Of a DNA stretch of 64,000 nt, positions 32,488-40,980 are shown piece after piece. The stretch is from NCBI RefSeq assembly GCF_003633725.1, contig NZ_RBIJ01000001.1:625206-689205 (forward strand). Direction: 5' to 3'. Made by a program: the position numbers and the translations under genes. The first letter of the stretch is position 1. Each line of letters opens with the position of its first letter. The DNA comes from Brockia lithotrophica (GTDB lineage: Bacteria; Bacillota; Bacilli; Thermicanales; DSM-22653). The notes under the pieces were generated by a model that saw only the letters and a list, made by a program, of their open reading frames with translations, was not told the DNA's origin and did not search any database.

Positions 32488-33750
32488 TTACACCTCCCGC
32501 CGGACAAAGGCGATGTACCCGAGAAGCCATAAGGCCACAGTCCAGGCGAGGAGGATCCCCACGCCACCCCAGAGGGAAATGTTGCCTAAGACTTGAACTT
32601 GAAGGTACGCGTCCGAAAGAGAATTCAAGAAAGGAGGGCTTTCAATCCCCCACTGCGACATCTGCCCCGCCGAAACCGCAAATCCTCCTTGAGAGGTGAA
32701 AACCGTCTCTCCCCCAGAAAACAAGGAAGAAGAGCCCGCCGACAAGAGGTCGCGAAAGAGAAAGGGGCCGAGATTTCCGCTGTACGTGAGGGGGCTCACG
32801 CGAAAGACCCAACGGACGATCTCAGGAACCTTTTCCCCCGACGCACCGGGAAGAAGCACCGTTGTGAGAAAGAGAATCCCTTGTGCCGTCTTTCCGCCGA
32901 AGATACCCAGAAGGGTAAAGGCAAAGGCGTACACCGTCTTCACCAGAAGAGCGCCGACGGAAAAGCCGAGGAAGACGAAAAAAATTTCGCCCAATACCTC
33001 CGTTCCCATAAGCCGGAACAAGGCGCGATCGTAAGGAAGCACATGGACGTTCCCTTGGCGATCGCTCCAGAGGATCGCAGCGTTACTCTCGCCGGGGAAA
33101 AAGACAAACGAGACAAGCAACGAAAGGGCCGCCAAGACGAGCGCCGCCGCGAGGTAAAGGAGGAGGGATATGGTCTTTGCGAAATAGATTCGCGTGCGCG
33201 AAACCGGTTGGGCAAAGAGCAGGCGGACGGTACCGTCGGAAAACTCGGAGGTCTGGATCATGACCCCTTCTGCAAAGACGAAAAAGGCGAGAAGGCCAAA
33301 CGTCGCATGCCAGAGCGTGTCCACGTGCCACCAAACGGAAAGGGGCGTCGCCGGAGAGACTCCCTTTTCGCGGTATGCGCCAAGCATTCGATCCTTCTCG
33401 GCGCGGATCTGGGCCACGGCCGCATCCCGAGCGGCCTCTGCCTCGGCCTTTTGTTCCGGTGTCAGGTCTTTCTCGCCCATCTCGCGCGAGTATTCTTGTC
33501 GGGTTTTTTCGATACTCTGTTCGAATTTGACTTCCCAATAGCGAAGTCCGCTATCCGCTTCTGCCCGCGCGGAACTGCGTGTGTGCCACGTCCAGGCAAA
33601 GGATATTCCGAAGACGAGGAGGAGAATGAGCCCAAACCACAAGATTTCCTTTCGGCGAAGGATCTTAAGGAGTTCGTTTTGCACGAGAGCCCAAAACGAC
33701 ACGCGGCGTCCGTAGACCACCGTTTCATGCGCCGGAACCGCCAACTCCAT
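32488..33750 (-). CDS. ABC-2 type transporter permease
   Basis: A 420-residue membrane protein. The first span (about 38-55) is followed by a long polar extracytoplasmic loop with a Glu/Ala/Lys coiled-coil (about 60-125), then five hydrophobic segments in the second half and a last one near 395-415. The first cytoplasmic segment, ALVQNELLKILRRKEILW, is typical of ABC-2 permeases of the NatB/YhgE style. The start (ATG 33750) overlaps by 26 bases the natural end of the ATPase gene, which supports coupling. Substrate unknown. Confidence 0.82.
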   Translation of the reverse strand: MELAVPAHETVVYGRRVSFWALVQNELLKILRRKEILWFGLILLLVFGISFAWTWHTRSSARAEADSGLRYWEVKFEQSIEKTRQEYSREMGEKDLTPEQKAEAEAARDAAVAQIRAEKDRMLGAYREKGVSPATPLSVWWHVDTLWHATFGLLAFFVFAEGVMIQTSEFSDGTVRLLFAQPVSRTRIYFAKTISLLLYLAAALVLAALSLLVSFVFFPGESNAAILWSDRQGNVHVLPYDRALFRLMGTEVLGEIFFVFLGFSVGALLVKTVYAFAFTLLGIFGGKTAQGILFLTTVLLPGASGEKVPEIVRWVFRVSPLTYSGNLGPFLFRDLLSAGSSSLFSGGETVFTSQGGFAVSAGQMSQWGIESPPFLNSLSDAYLQVQVLGNISLWGGVGILLAWTVALWLLGYIAFVRREV

Positions 33751-34090
33751 CCCTCCGTTTCTCCCGGGCAACGGCGACCAAATTTTTTGCCCGATCGCGC
33801 GCCGCACGGACAAGTTCCAAATAACGCTCCTCGAGCGAAGTACGTGCGGGAACGACGGCGTACACGTCCAGAGAACGGGCTACGAGCGCTCGGTGGAGTT
33901 CGGGGACACGGGACGAGGAAATCTTCACGCGGACCCACGTTCCCCCTTCGACCAGACCGGTCCAACCGGGTACGAGGTCCCGCACTGCCTCGAGTGTGAG
34001 AAATTCCACTTTCCCGTCCGACGAAACGGAGGGCAGATCTTCCCTTCCCCCTTCGTCTGGTCCCCCACAGGATCTCGGCCGCCCGAAGGA
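33725..34090 (-). pseudogene. Out-of-frame C-terminal part of the ABC ATPase gene
   Basis: This stretch in the neighbouring frame reads as the C-terminal domain of the ATPase encoded upstream: DGKVEFLTLEAVRDLV, VPELHRALVARSLDVYAVVP and ARTSLEERYLELVRAA are the usual end of ABC-2 ATPases. The parent frame runs on to 33925 with Ser/Lys-rich sequence that looks like read-through. The shift lies between about 34090 and 34010, near runs such as TTCCCTTCCCCCTT. The continuation ends 26 bases inside the permease gene, as expected of the original stop. Either the gene is broken or one base is wrong. Confidence 0.7.
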
Positions 34091-34872
34091 AAAGAACCCA
34101 GCGCCGAAAAAATCTCCGGAAGTTCCGTACGCGCGCGCTTCGCGGGAGCGACGTAGAGGAGGTAGGTCATCCACTCTTCCCGATCTTCTCGAGAGATCGT
34201 CCCTCGGAGTTCTTCGACGGGGAGGACGCTTCCCGCAGCGATCATCGCAAAGCGGTCGGCGATGAGCTCCATCTCGCGGAGGAGGTGGCTCGAAAGGAGG
34301 ACCGTCCCCCCTCGCTCGCGAACGTATCGAAGGAGGAGGTCGCGGACGTCGCGCATGCCCTCGGGATCGAGGCCGTTCATCGGCTCGTCGAGGATGAGGA
34401 CTTCGGGATCGTGGAGGAGCGCGATCGCGAGGGCGAGGCGCTGCTTCATCCCCAGGGAGTACCGCGATACGCGATCGTGGATGCGCTCGGAGAGCCCAAC
34501 CGTGCGGGCAACTTCGAGGATGCGCTCCTTTGTCACACCTTGGGGATGCATGCGGCCGAAGTGGAGGAGGTTCTCGTATCCCGAGAGATACGGGTACGCG
34601 TCGGGCTTTTCGATGATCGCGCCCACCCTACGGAGCACGTCCGCCCGCGCTTCCGCAAGCGGTACGCCGAAGTACCGCACGCTTCCCTCCTCAGGTCGTA
34701 TGAGTCCGAGCAACACGCGGATGAGCGTCGTCTTCCCCGCGCCGTTTGGCCCGAGAAGCCCGAAGATTTCCCCGCGGCGCACCTCGAGGTCGATCCCCTT
34801 GAGGATCTCCCGACCGCCGATGCGCTTGCGAATCCCCCGGACTTCCAACGCAACTGCCGAATCGGCGGACAC
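33925..34872 (-). CDS. ABC-2 transporter ATPase, frameshifted near its 3' end
   Basis: A 315-residue reading frame; the first about 240 residues are a normal BcrA/NatA-type ATPase. Walker A GPNGAGKTT near 43-51, signature YSLGMKQRLALAIAL, Walker B LILDEPMNGLDPEGM and switch LLSSHLL are all intact. The family's C-terminal domain is present but in another reading frame (see 33725-34090). GTG 34872 follows AAGGAGGGG; an ATG at 34896 has no ribosome binding site. Partner of the ABC-2 permease. Confidence 0.82.
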   Translation of the reverse strand: MSADSAVALEVRGIRKRIGGREILKGIDLEVRRGEIFGLLGPNGAGKTTLIRVLLGLIRPEEGSVRYFGVPLAEARADVLRRVGAIIEKPDAYPYLSGYENLLHFGRMHPQGVTKERILEVARTVGLSERIHDRVSRYSLGMKQRLALAIALLHDPEVLILDEPMNGLDPEGMRDVRDLLLRYVRERGGTVLLSSHLLREMELIADRFAMIAAGSVLPVEELRGTISREDREEWMTYLLYVAPAKRARTELPEIFSALGSFPSGGRDPVGDQTKGEGKICPPFRRTGKWNFSHSRQCGTSYPVGPVWSKGERGSA

Positions 34873-34939
34873 GTTACCCCTCCTTCTTGCAGACATCTCT
34901 CTGCTAGGTTGCCTTATCCTACGTTCTCGTTCCGCATCT

Positions 34940-34954
34940 AGAATACCATATTCT
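34940..34954. promoter_or_regulatory. Small palindrome at the ABC-2 exporter promoter
   Basis: AGAATA-CCA-TATTCT, a perfect 6-bp inverted repeat. On the minus strand the left arm forms a TATTCT -10 hexamer with TTTTCC 17 bases upstream, so it may be an operator over the promoter of the ATPase-permease pair. It could also be chance. Confidence 0.35.
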
Positions 34955-35173
34955 GCGAAACAGGAAAACCCATTCCTAACATCTCGATTACCTTAGGAAC
35001 GCTCAGATATCGCACACCGCTTTCTGCGACTTTTCTCGCACGCATCTGTCCAACAGCGAAGATCGTTTGGTGTACATTTTGTAAGGTAGTTGTGAGGCGG
35101 GTGTAGTATAAGAGGTCTGATGGGGAAGAGAAAGGAACGCAAAGGGGAAAACCAGGGGACGGGAGGAGGACCA

Positions 35174-36022
35174 ATGAAAAAAGAGCCCGCGCTTTCGCGC
35201 AGGCGTTTCCTCCTAGGCGCTTCGGTCGGTCTTCTCGCCTTATCGTTCTCAGTACCGTTCGCCGCGTCCGAACGCACGGAGGTAAAGAGGGTAGAAGTAG
35301 CCTTACCGGGACTCCCAAAAGAACTCGACGGGCTGACCATCGCCCACATCAGCGACCTCCACTACGGCTTCGGGAAGTTTCGGAATGCGGATGCCGTAGA
35401 GGAAGTCAAGGCGGTGGTAATGGCACAAAGTCCCGAACTCATCGTGTTCACGGGCGATCTTTTGGACCACACGGCAGACCCGGATTGGGCGAGCATTCCC
35501 CTGCTCAAAGGGCTGAAAGCTCCTCTTGGGGTGTACGCCGTTCTTGGCAATCACGACCGGCACTTCGACATCCGGGCGCTTAAGAAGTCCTTTGACGACG
35601 CCGGTGTGGAACTCTTACTCAACCAAAGCGTCGGCCTAAGGAGAAACGGGCATGCCTTTTGGGTCATTGGCCTCGACGATCCCCTCACCGGTTCGCCCGA
35701 CATGGAGCGGGCGACGGCTTCCGTGCCGTCCGAGGATTTTCGCCTCCTCCTGGTGCACGCCCCGGATTTCGTTCCGAGAGCGGCGCATTTCGGCATCCCG
35801 CTCCAGCTGTCCGGGCACAGCCACGGAGGACAAATCCGACTCCCAGGAATTGGGCCCCTCATTCTGCCGCCCTTGGGAAAGGAGTTCCCCATGGGACTCC
35901 GGCACGTCCCGGGGACAGGGACGCACGTGTACACCACATGCGGATTGGGCACTTCGATCGTTCCCTTGCGGCTCTTTTGCCGCCCAGAGGTAACCCTCTT
36001 GGTCTTGCGTTCCCACACGTAA
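35174..36022 (+). CDS. Tat-exported metallophosphoesterase (YkuE/YaeI type)
   Basis: A 282-residue calcineurin-like phosphoesterase. The N-terminus has a twin-arginine signal, SRRRFLLGASVGLLALSFS, for export of the folded protein. Metal ligands: ISDLHYG (DxH), FTGDLLDH (GDxxD), LGNHD (GNHD), VHAPD and SGHSHGGQI (GHxH). Related enzymes act on phospholipids or UDP-diacylglucosamine; the substrate here is open. ATG 35174 follows GGGAGGAGG; an in-frame ATG at 35120 would put 18 polar residues before the signal. Convergent with the MHS permease. Confidence 0.9.
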   Translation: MKKEPALSRRRFLLGASVGLLALSFSVPFAASERTEVKRVEVALPGLPKELDGLTIAHISDLHYGFGKFRNADAVEEVKAVVMAQSPELIVFTGDLLDHTADPDWASIPLLKGLKAPLGVYAVLGNHDRHFDIRALKKSFDDAGVELLLNQSVGLRRNGHAFWVIGLDDPLTGSPDMERATASVPSEDFRLLLVHAPDFVPRAAHFGIPLQLSGHSHGGQIRLPGIGPLILPPLGKEFPMGLRHVPGTGTHVYTTCGLGTSIVPLRLFCRPEVTLLVLRSHT

Positions 36023-36031
36023 GCAGAAGCA

Positions 36032-37345
36032 CTATGCCGCGCTTTCCGAAACTCCCCCTCGGAGGACGAGAAGAGAAACGAGGGAGAGGCTGCCGAGCAC
36101 GGCGAGGTAAAGGGATACCGTCCAAAAGCTCCCGCCGCTTACGCTGAGGAGGTAGGCCGCAACGTAAGGCATCGTCCCCCCGGCGAGGGCAGAGCCGATG
36201 TGGTAGCCAAAGGCAGCCCCCGTATACCGGTATTCCGGCGGAAAGGCGCGGGCGTAAAGCGTGCCGATCACCGCCGACATCATGGCGCTCGGAACTACGA
36301 GCCCGAACAGCGTCGCACCGTAGAGACCTAGGGATCCCTTGCCAACGAGCGTGAAGAACACCGGCGTGTAGAGAACGGCGATCACCGCCCCGACCGCAAA
36401 GAGCGCCACCGCTCGCTTGGGTCGGTCGGCGATCTTTCCGTAGACGGGGGTGACGAGAATGGCGGCGACGGTGCCGAGGGCGAGGGCACCAAAGAGATCA
36501 CTTCGGGGTATCCCGAGGACCTTGGTCCCGTAGCCGATGAGAAAGGTGGTGTAGAGGAAGTATGGCGCCGTCTCGATGAGCTTGATCCCCACGGCGGCGA
36601 GAAGCTTGCCGAGGTCGCGGGAAGCGATTTTCCGAAGCGGCGAACCTTGCGTACGACCTTCGCTTTGCGCCGCGAGAAAGTCCGGGGTTTCCCCGACGCC
36701 GCGGCGAAGCCAAAGCCCGATAGGGACGCCCAAAATCCCCAGAAGGAAGGGAATCCGCCACGCCCACTGACGGAAGGCTGTCTCCCCAAAGGCCGCGGTG
36801 ACCGCCTCAAAGGCGAACAACCCGAGGAGAAATCCGAGGTGCGGCCCGATTTGGGGGAGGCTGCCGTAAAACGCCCGCCGTTCCCCCGGGGCGTGTTCGA
36901 GGGCGAGGAGAATCGCACCGCTCCATTCGCCTCCGAGGGCAAACCCCTGAAGGACGCGGAGAAAGACGAGGAGCGCGGGGGCGAAGACCCCGATCGCCGC
37001 TGCACCGGGGAGGATGCCGATGAGCCCCGTGGCAAGGCCCATGAGGGTGAGGGTGGCCATGAGCGCCGCCTTGCGCCCTATCCGGTCGCCCAGAGATCCG
37101 AAGAACGCAGCACCAAAAGGCCGGAAGAAAAAGGCCACGGCAAACGTCGCAAAGGACGCCATGAGTGAGGTGAGTTCGTCCTTGCTCGGGAAAAAGAGCT
37201 CTCCGAAGACGAGCCCGGCAGCAGTGCCATACAGAAAGTAGTCGTACCACTCCACGACGCTCCCCGCGAGGCTCGCGAGGACGACGCGTCCGAGGGAGAC
37301 GGCGGAAGTCGAGGCGGAGTCGAAGCGAACGGAAAGACGGGCCAC
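36032..37345 (-). CDS. MFS transporter of the metabolite:H+ symporter (MHS) family
   Basis: A 437-residue twelve-helix permease. MHS hallmarks: VVEWYDYFLYGTAAGLVF near the start, FFFRPFGAAFFGSLGDRIGR (A-motif loop) and LRVLQGFALGGEWSGAILLA. Members import small carboxylates, shikimate, proline or betaine by proton symport; the substrate cannot be predicted. GTG 37345 follows GGAGGGAG. A 69-base upstream extension without ribosome binding site is rejected. No metabolic gene nearby suggests a substrate. Confidence 0.88.
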   Translation of the reverse strand: MARLSVRFDSASTSAVSLGRVVLASLAGSVVEWYDYFLYGTAAGLVFGELFFPSKDELTSLMASFATFAVAFFFRPFGAAFFGSLGDRIGRKAALMATLTLMGLATGLIGILPGAAAIGVFAPALLVFLRVLQGFALGGEWSGAILLALEHAPGERRAFYGSLPQIGPHLGFLLGLFAFEAVTAAFGETAFRQWAWRIPFLLGILGVPIGLWLRRGVGETPDFLAAQSEGRTQGSPLRKIASRDLGKLLAAVGIKLIETAPYFLYTTFLIGYGTKVLGIPRSDLFGALALGTVAAILVTPVYGKIADRPKRAVALFAVGAVIAVLYTPVFFTLVGKGSLGLYGATLFGLVVPSAMMSAVIGTLYARAFPPEYRYTGAAFGYHIGSALAGGTMPYVAAYLLSVSGGSFWTVSLYLAVLGSLSLVSLLVLRGGVSESAA

Positions 37346-37584
37346 GGCGTCTCCCTCCTCACAAAGGTTTGGGAACTTAGACGGAAGCGACAGACGCGAC
37401 AACCATCCGGACATCTGTCTTGCCCCGTGTCAATAACCAAAGTGCTCGAAGGAATTGTATCCGAAGGGCCATCGCCCGTCAACGAATCCCCCCTTCCTTT
37501 TCCACGCTCTTCCTGCCATGCTCTGTGTGTCGTACGGAGTCGAAAGAAAATTTAATTTCTTTTTGTCGAAACGGGCGAAAAGCG

Positions 37585-37612
37585 TTGCACGTGTTCGCGC
37601 ATAAAATATAGA
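37585..37612 (+). promoter_or_regulatory. Possible promoter of the comG-like operon
   Basis: TTGCAC (37585-37590), a 16-base spacer and TATAGA (37607-37612) in an A/T-rich patch. It would give a leader of about 125 bases with C- and G-rich segments able to pair (CCCCGTCCCGCG with CCCGCGGGG). The 37346-37743 interval holds no other feature I can support; no ComK-box pair (AAAA-N5-TTTT) was recognised and no c-di-GMP-I riboswitch core was found. Confidence 0.4.
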
Positions 37613-37743
37613 ATAGCTTCACCGCTATCGCCGGAAAATGCGTGCAGGTGAAGAATACAGACGTATCCGCGTCTGCACCCCGTCCCGCGACCCGCACGCG
37701 CTTCCGGTGGTCCATAGCATTCCCGCGGGGAGGTGAACCTGCC

Positions 37744-38274
37744 GTGACTCAACCGTTGCCCGAAGTTCGCCTGCGGCGACGGGGCTCCCTTGCGACGTGC
37801 GTGAGGTCAACCCTAGCGCAGCACACCCTAGTTGCCCCAATCGCCCCGGGTTTTCCTGCGTCGGACGTGAGGTCAAGCCGGAAGCAGAATGCGGGAGGAT
37901 TTACGCTTCTCGAGGTTCTCCTCGTCGTCGGCCTTCTCGCCCTCCTCCTTTGGCTCGTCTCCCCCAACCTCTTCTCCGCCTATGCGCGGGGGGAGTCGAA
38001 AATCTGCACGGCTCGGGCGGAGCTCCTCCGCCGCGCGGTCGTCGAGTACATGGCCGACCACGGAGGGGACAAGCCCGCCGGCGGGTCGACGGATTTAAAA
38101 GAGGTAGTCACAGAGCTGCGAACGACCGGGTACCTCGACGGAGAGGAAAACACGCCCCAAGAGGAACTCCTCGCCTGCGGCGCCGGCACCTTCTCCCTCA
38201 CCTACGGCGACGACGGCAAACCCAAGGTGGAGTGGAGGCGTTCGGGAAGCGCGGAAGCAGAGGCTAAAAAGTAG
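37744..38274 (+). CDS. comGC: Major competence pseudopilin (ComGC-like)
   Basis: A 176-residue type IV pilin-like protein. The prepilin site is AGG/FTLLEVLLVVGLLAL at residues 53-68 with Glu5 present; the helix is followed by a short globular domain with two Cys (CTARAEL and LLACGAG), VEYMADHGGDKP and DLKEVVTELRTTGYLDG. The Cys pair and this pattern match ComGC, the main subunit of the transformation pilus. The leader before the site is 52 residues, far longer than the usual 5-25. GTG 37744 is backed by GGGGAGGTG, but an internal start near 37868 without a good ribosome binding site would shorten it. First gene of the pilus operon, ahead of the ATPase. Confidence 0.8.
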   Translation: MTQPLPEVRLRRRGSLATCVRSTLAQHTLVAPIAPGFPASDVRSSRKQNAGGFTLLEVLLVVGLLALLLWLVSPNLFSAYARGESKICTARAELLRRAVVEYMADHGGDKPAGGSTDLKEVVTELRTTGYLDGEENTPQEELLACGAGTFSLTYGDDGKPKVEWRRSGSAEAEAKK

Positions 38275-38346
38275 AAAAGGGCGGCGGGAAAGGGGGGAGA
38301 GGCGACGAACGGTAGGAATGCAAAACACTCGGGGGTTCCGGCCACG

Positions 38347-39441
38347 GTGCACCCCACGCTCGAAGCGAAGCGCGCGCCTCGTGAAACGAGACAAGCCCTT
38401 CGCCCGGAAGAACTGCCGGCCGCCGAAGAACTCGAAACCCACATCCTGCGCAAGGCCGTCGCCCTCCGGGCGAGCGACGTCCACCTCGACCCTTCACCCA
38501 AAAGCTGGCGCGTATTTCTTCGCGTGGGCCGAACCCTCTTCCCCGATGCGGAGGTTTCGCGACAGGCAGGCGAGCAGCTCCTCCGTCGGCTTAAACTCGC
38601 CGCCCACCTGAACTTGGCGGAGACGCGCCTTCCCCAGGACGGCCGCTTCACCCGAGAGTTTGCGGGCGAAGCGTACACCTTCCGCGTGGCCACCCTGCCC
38701 ACCCTGTACGGAGAAAAGGCGACGGTGCGGGTCCTCTACCCACATCCTTTGCACGCGGACCTCGCCTCACTCGGCATTTCCGGCCGCGAACGCGCCCGCC
38801 TCGAACGCTGGCTCGAAGCCGAAGATCGCCTCGTCCTCATCGCCGGCGCCGCCGGCACGGGCAAGACGACGGCGCTGTACGCGATCCTCGCCACCCTCGT
38901 CCGCACGGGACGTACCGTGTACACCCTGGAAGACCCTGTCGAGGCGGAAATCTCAGGTGCGCTTCAGGTGGACCTCGACGCGCACGTCGGGCTTACCGTC
39001 GGCGTCGCCTTTCGTGCCGTACTGCGACACGACCCCGATGTCGTGGCCGTCGGCGAGATCCGCGATGCGGAGGCGGCCTTTTGGGCGGTGCACGCCGCCC
39101 TCACCGGCCACCTCGTCTTGGCCACCCTCCACGCCGGCTCCCCCACTCGGGCCCTCCTCCGCCTCGAAGAGCTCGGCATTTCTCCGCGGCGCATCCGCGA
39201 GGCACTCCGGGGGATCCTCTTCCTCCGAAGGAAGCCGCACCGGGAGCTCCTCTACCCGAATGCACCTCCTCCGGGAGGCACGGCCGGGGAAATGCCCGTG
39301 CCGCCGTCGTGTCCGCCAACCTACCGCACCTTCTCTCTCGGCCCCCTCGGAAATGCCACGGGCAAACGCGCGCGCAGGGAGCGAAAGGTCGGTGAGCGCG
39401 GAGGTGAAGCTACGTCCCTTGCGCCGCTCGGAAGGCCTTGA
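38347..39441 (+). CDS. comGA: Competence pilus assembly ATPase (ComGA/PilB family)
   Basis: A 364-residue secretion ATPase, the size of ComGA. The core has the N-terminal ASDVHLDPSP, Walker A AGAAGTGKTTALYA (about residues 178-191), the Asp box YTLEDPVEAE, Walker B VVAVGEIRDAEAAFWAVHAALTG split over the His box, and LVLATLHAGSPTRA. The tetra-Cys zinc site of PilB is absent, as in ComGA. After about residue 300 a Pro/Arg-rich tail runs into the next gene, which it overlaps by 50 bases. GTG start; ribosome binding site weak. Confidence 0.88.
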   Translation: MHPTLEAKRAPRETRQALRPEELPAAEELETHILRKAVALRASDVHLDPSPKSWRVFLRVGRTLFPDAEVSRQAGEQLLRRLKLAAHLNLAETRLPQDGRFTREFAGEAYTFRVATLPTLYGEKATVRVLYPHPLHADLASLGISGRERARLERWLEAEDRLVLIAGAAGTGKTTALYAILATLVRTGRTVYTLEDPVEAEISGALQVDLDAHVGLTVGVAFRAVLRHDPDVVAVGEIRDAEAAFWAVHAALTGHLVLATLHAGSPTRALLRLEELGISPRRIREALRGILFLRRKPHRELLYPNAPPPGGTAGEMPVPPSCPPTYRTFSLGPLGNATGKRARRERKVGERGGEATSLAPLGRP

Positions 39442-40519
39442 CCGAGGGGCATCGTCCCCGGAAAGCACCTGCACATCCGCTCGGCAAGGTGGGGGTTTGA
39501 GACGAAGGGGCCCCCGCCCTTGGTCCGAAGAAGACGTGCAGCGGGTTGCCTGGCAGCTCGCCAAACTCCTCGGGGCGGGAATTCCTTTGGCAGAAGCTCT
39601 CGAGGCCGTGCGTGCCGAAGGAGCCCCAAAGACTGCGGACACGCTCGGCCGCGTACTCCCACTCCTCGAGGCGGGGTACCCCTTGGCAGAAGCCCTTGCC
39701 GCGATCGGATGGGGCAAAGAAGCGGTTTCCTTCGTCGCCATCGCCGAACGGACGGGAGATTATGCCGGTGCCCTAAACCGCCTCGCCGAACGCCTCGCCC
39801 GCCGCATCGCCATCCGGCGAAGGCTCCTGGGCCAACTCGCCTACCCCGCCTTTCTCTTCGCCCTTGTCCTCGCCTTTGCCGTTTCGGCGCACGCCTACTT
39901 CCTCCCGCGGATCGCCGGCCTCGCGGAGGCGGTCGTACAGGAAAATCCCGCCGCAGCGCGCCTGTATGCATTCGACGCCACGCTTTTAGGGGTTCTCGTG
40001 GCCGGCACCCTCGTCGCGGTACTCCCGGCCGTCGCCCTCCGTACGGGGGATCCCCGCCTCCTGTCCTGCGCCGTTCGCCTCCCCTTTGCAGGAACGGCCC
40101 TCCGCGCCGCCGCCACCGTCCGCACGCTCGAACCCCTCGCCGCCCTCCTCGAGGCGGGGTACGACGTCGACCGGGCACTCGCCAAACTCCTCGATCTCTC
40201 CCCACCGCCGTACGCCGCTTCCCTTTACCTCCACGTGCGGACGCGGCTCAAAGAAGGAGCCCGCATCTCCGACGCCCTGGCCCGAATCCCCTGGCTCGAC
40301 GGTCGTTGGCGCACATACGTACGTCTGGGCGAGCGGACAGGCGAACTTCCCTATGCCCTCGGCGCGTACGTCGCCTTCCTCGAGGAAGACCTCGAAGAAC
40401 GGCTGGGGCGCATCGCGGCTTCCGCCCAGCCTTTCGCCCTCATCCTCGCGACGGCGTTCGCCGCCTCGCTCCTCCTTCGCATCCTCCTTCCCCTCACTGC
40501 CGCCCTCGCCTCCTTCTGA
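39392..40519 (+). CDS. comGB: Pilus inner-membrane platform protein (ComGB/PilC family)
   Basis: A 375-residue type II secretion F-domain protein. Residues 1-50 are a polar Arg/Gly-rich lead. Two T2SSF repeats follow: VAWQLAKLLGAGIPLAEALEAV with FVAIAERTGDYAGALNRLAERL, and VRTLEPLAALLEAGYDVDRALAKL with YVRLGERTGELPYALGAYVAFLE. Hydrophobic spans lie near 150-170, 195-215 and 350-373. It couples the ATPase to the pseudopilins. Start at GTG 39392 (or 39404) inside the end of comGA, with AGGGAG upstream. Confidence 0.86.
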   Translation: MSAEVKLRPLRRSEGLDRGASSPESTCTSARQGGGLRRRGPRPWSEEDVQRVAWQLAKLLGAGIPLAEALEAVRAEGAPKTADTLGRVLPLLEAGYPLAEALAAIGWGKEAVSFVAIAERTGDYAGALNRLAERLARRIAIRRRLLGQLAYPAFLFALVLAFAVSAHAYFLPRIAGLAEAVVQENPAAARLYAFDATLLGVLVAGTLVAVLPAVALRTGDPRLLSCAVRLPFAGTALRAAATVRTLEPLAALLEAGYDVDRALAKLLDLSPPPYAASLYLHVRTRLKEGARISDALARIPWLDGRWRTYVRLGERTGELPYALGAYVAFLEEDLEERLGRIAASAQPFALILATAFAASLLLRILLPLTAALASF

Positions 40520-40551
40520 CCGCCCCGGATGGGCAAAGGACGGGATCTGCC

Positions 40552-40980
40552 GTGTGGAGCACGACAGTGGAAGTCCTTCTCGTCGCGTCCCTTTTCGTCC
40601 TCGCCTTGGGCCTCGTCTATGGCCCCTTCTCCGCGTCGCTCGCGCACGTGCGCGCGTCGTGCGCCGCCGCCGACCTCGACGACGACCTCATTCTCACGCG
40701 CACCGTCGCGGCACTTGCGGGAACCCAAGGAAAGGTGGTCCTACCTGGAAACGAGCGCGAACGGGCCTATCGGCTGGAATTCGCATCCGCCGACAGCTCC
40801 CTGCAGTTTGCCGAAGGCGAACTCCCTCCCGGGGTTGTCGTGCGCGGCGGTGGCACGATCGCCTTCGGCCGGACGGGGCGCCTACGCCCGCCGTCGCACA
40901 CCTTTACTCTCGTAGAGAAGGGAGGAAGGGAGCGGCCGTACGGAATCTCCGCCCAGACCGGCCGCCTCTACGAAAGGTGA
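40552..40980 (+). CDS. Minor pseudopilin with unusual cleavage site (ComGD-like position)
   Basis: A 142-residue protein that begins almost directly with a pilin-like helix: VWSTTVEVLLVASLFVLALG. The Glu expected at +5 is present, but the residue before the cleavage site would be Trp, not Gly or Ala, and there is almost no leader. It may be unprocessed or cut differently. The C-terminal domain is beta-rich (TIAFGRTGRLRPPSHTFTLV). Length and position fit ComGD. GTG 40552 with AAAGGACGG upstream; its TGA overlaps the next GTG. Confidence 0.7.
   Translation: MWSTTVEVLLVASLFVLALGLVYGPFSASLAHVRASCAAADLDDDLILTRTVAALAGTQGKVVLPGNERERAYRLEFASADSSLQFAEGELPPGVVVRGGGTIAFGRTGRLRPPSHTFTLVEKGGRERPYGISAQTGRLYER

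Noticed and set aside
37613..37743. c-di-GMP-I riboswitch before the pilin gene, as found in some Clostridia
   Set aside because: The conserved core (CGCAAAGC and a GNRA-receptor pair) is absent from the leader.
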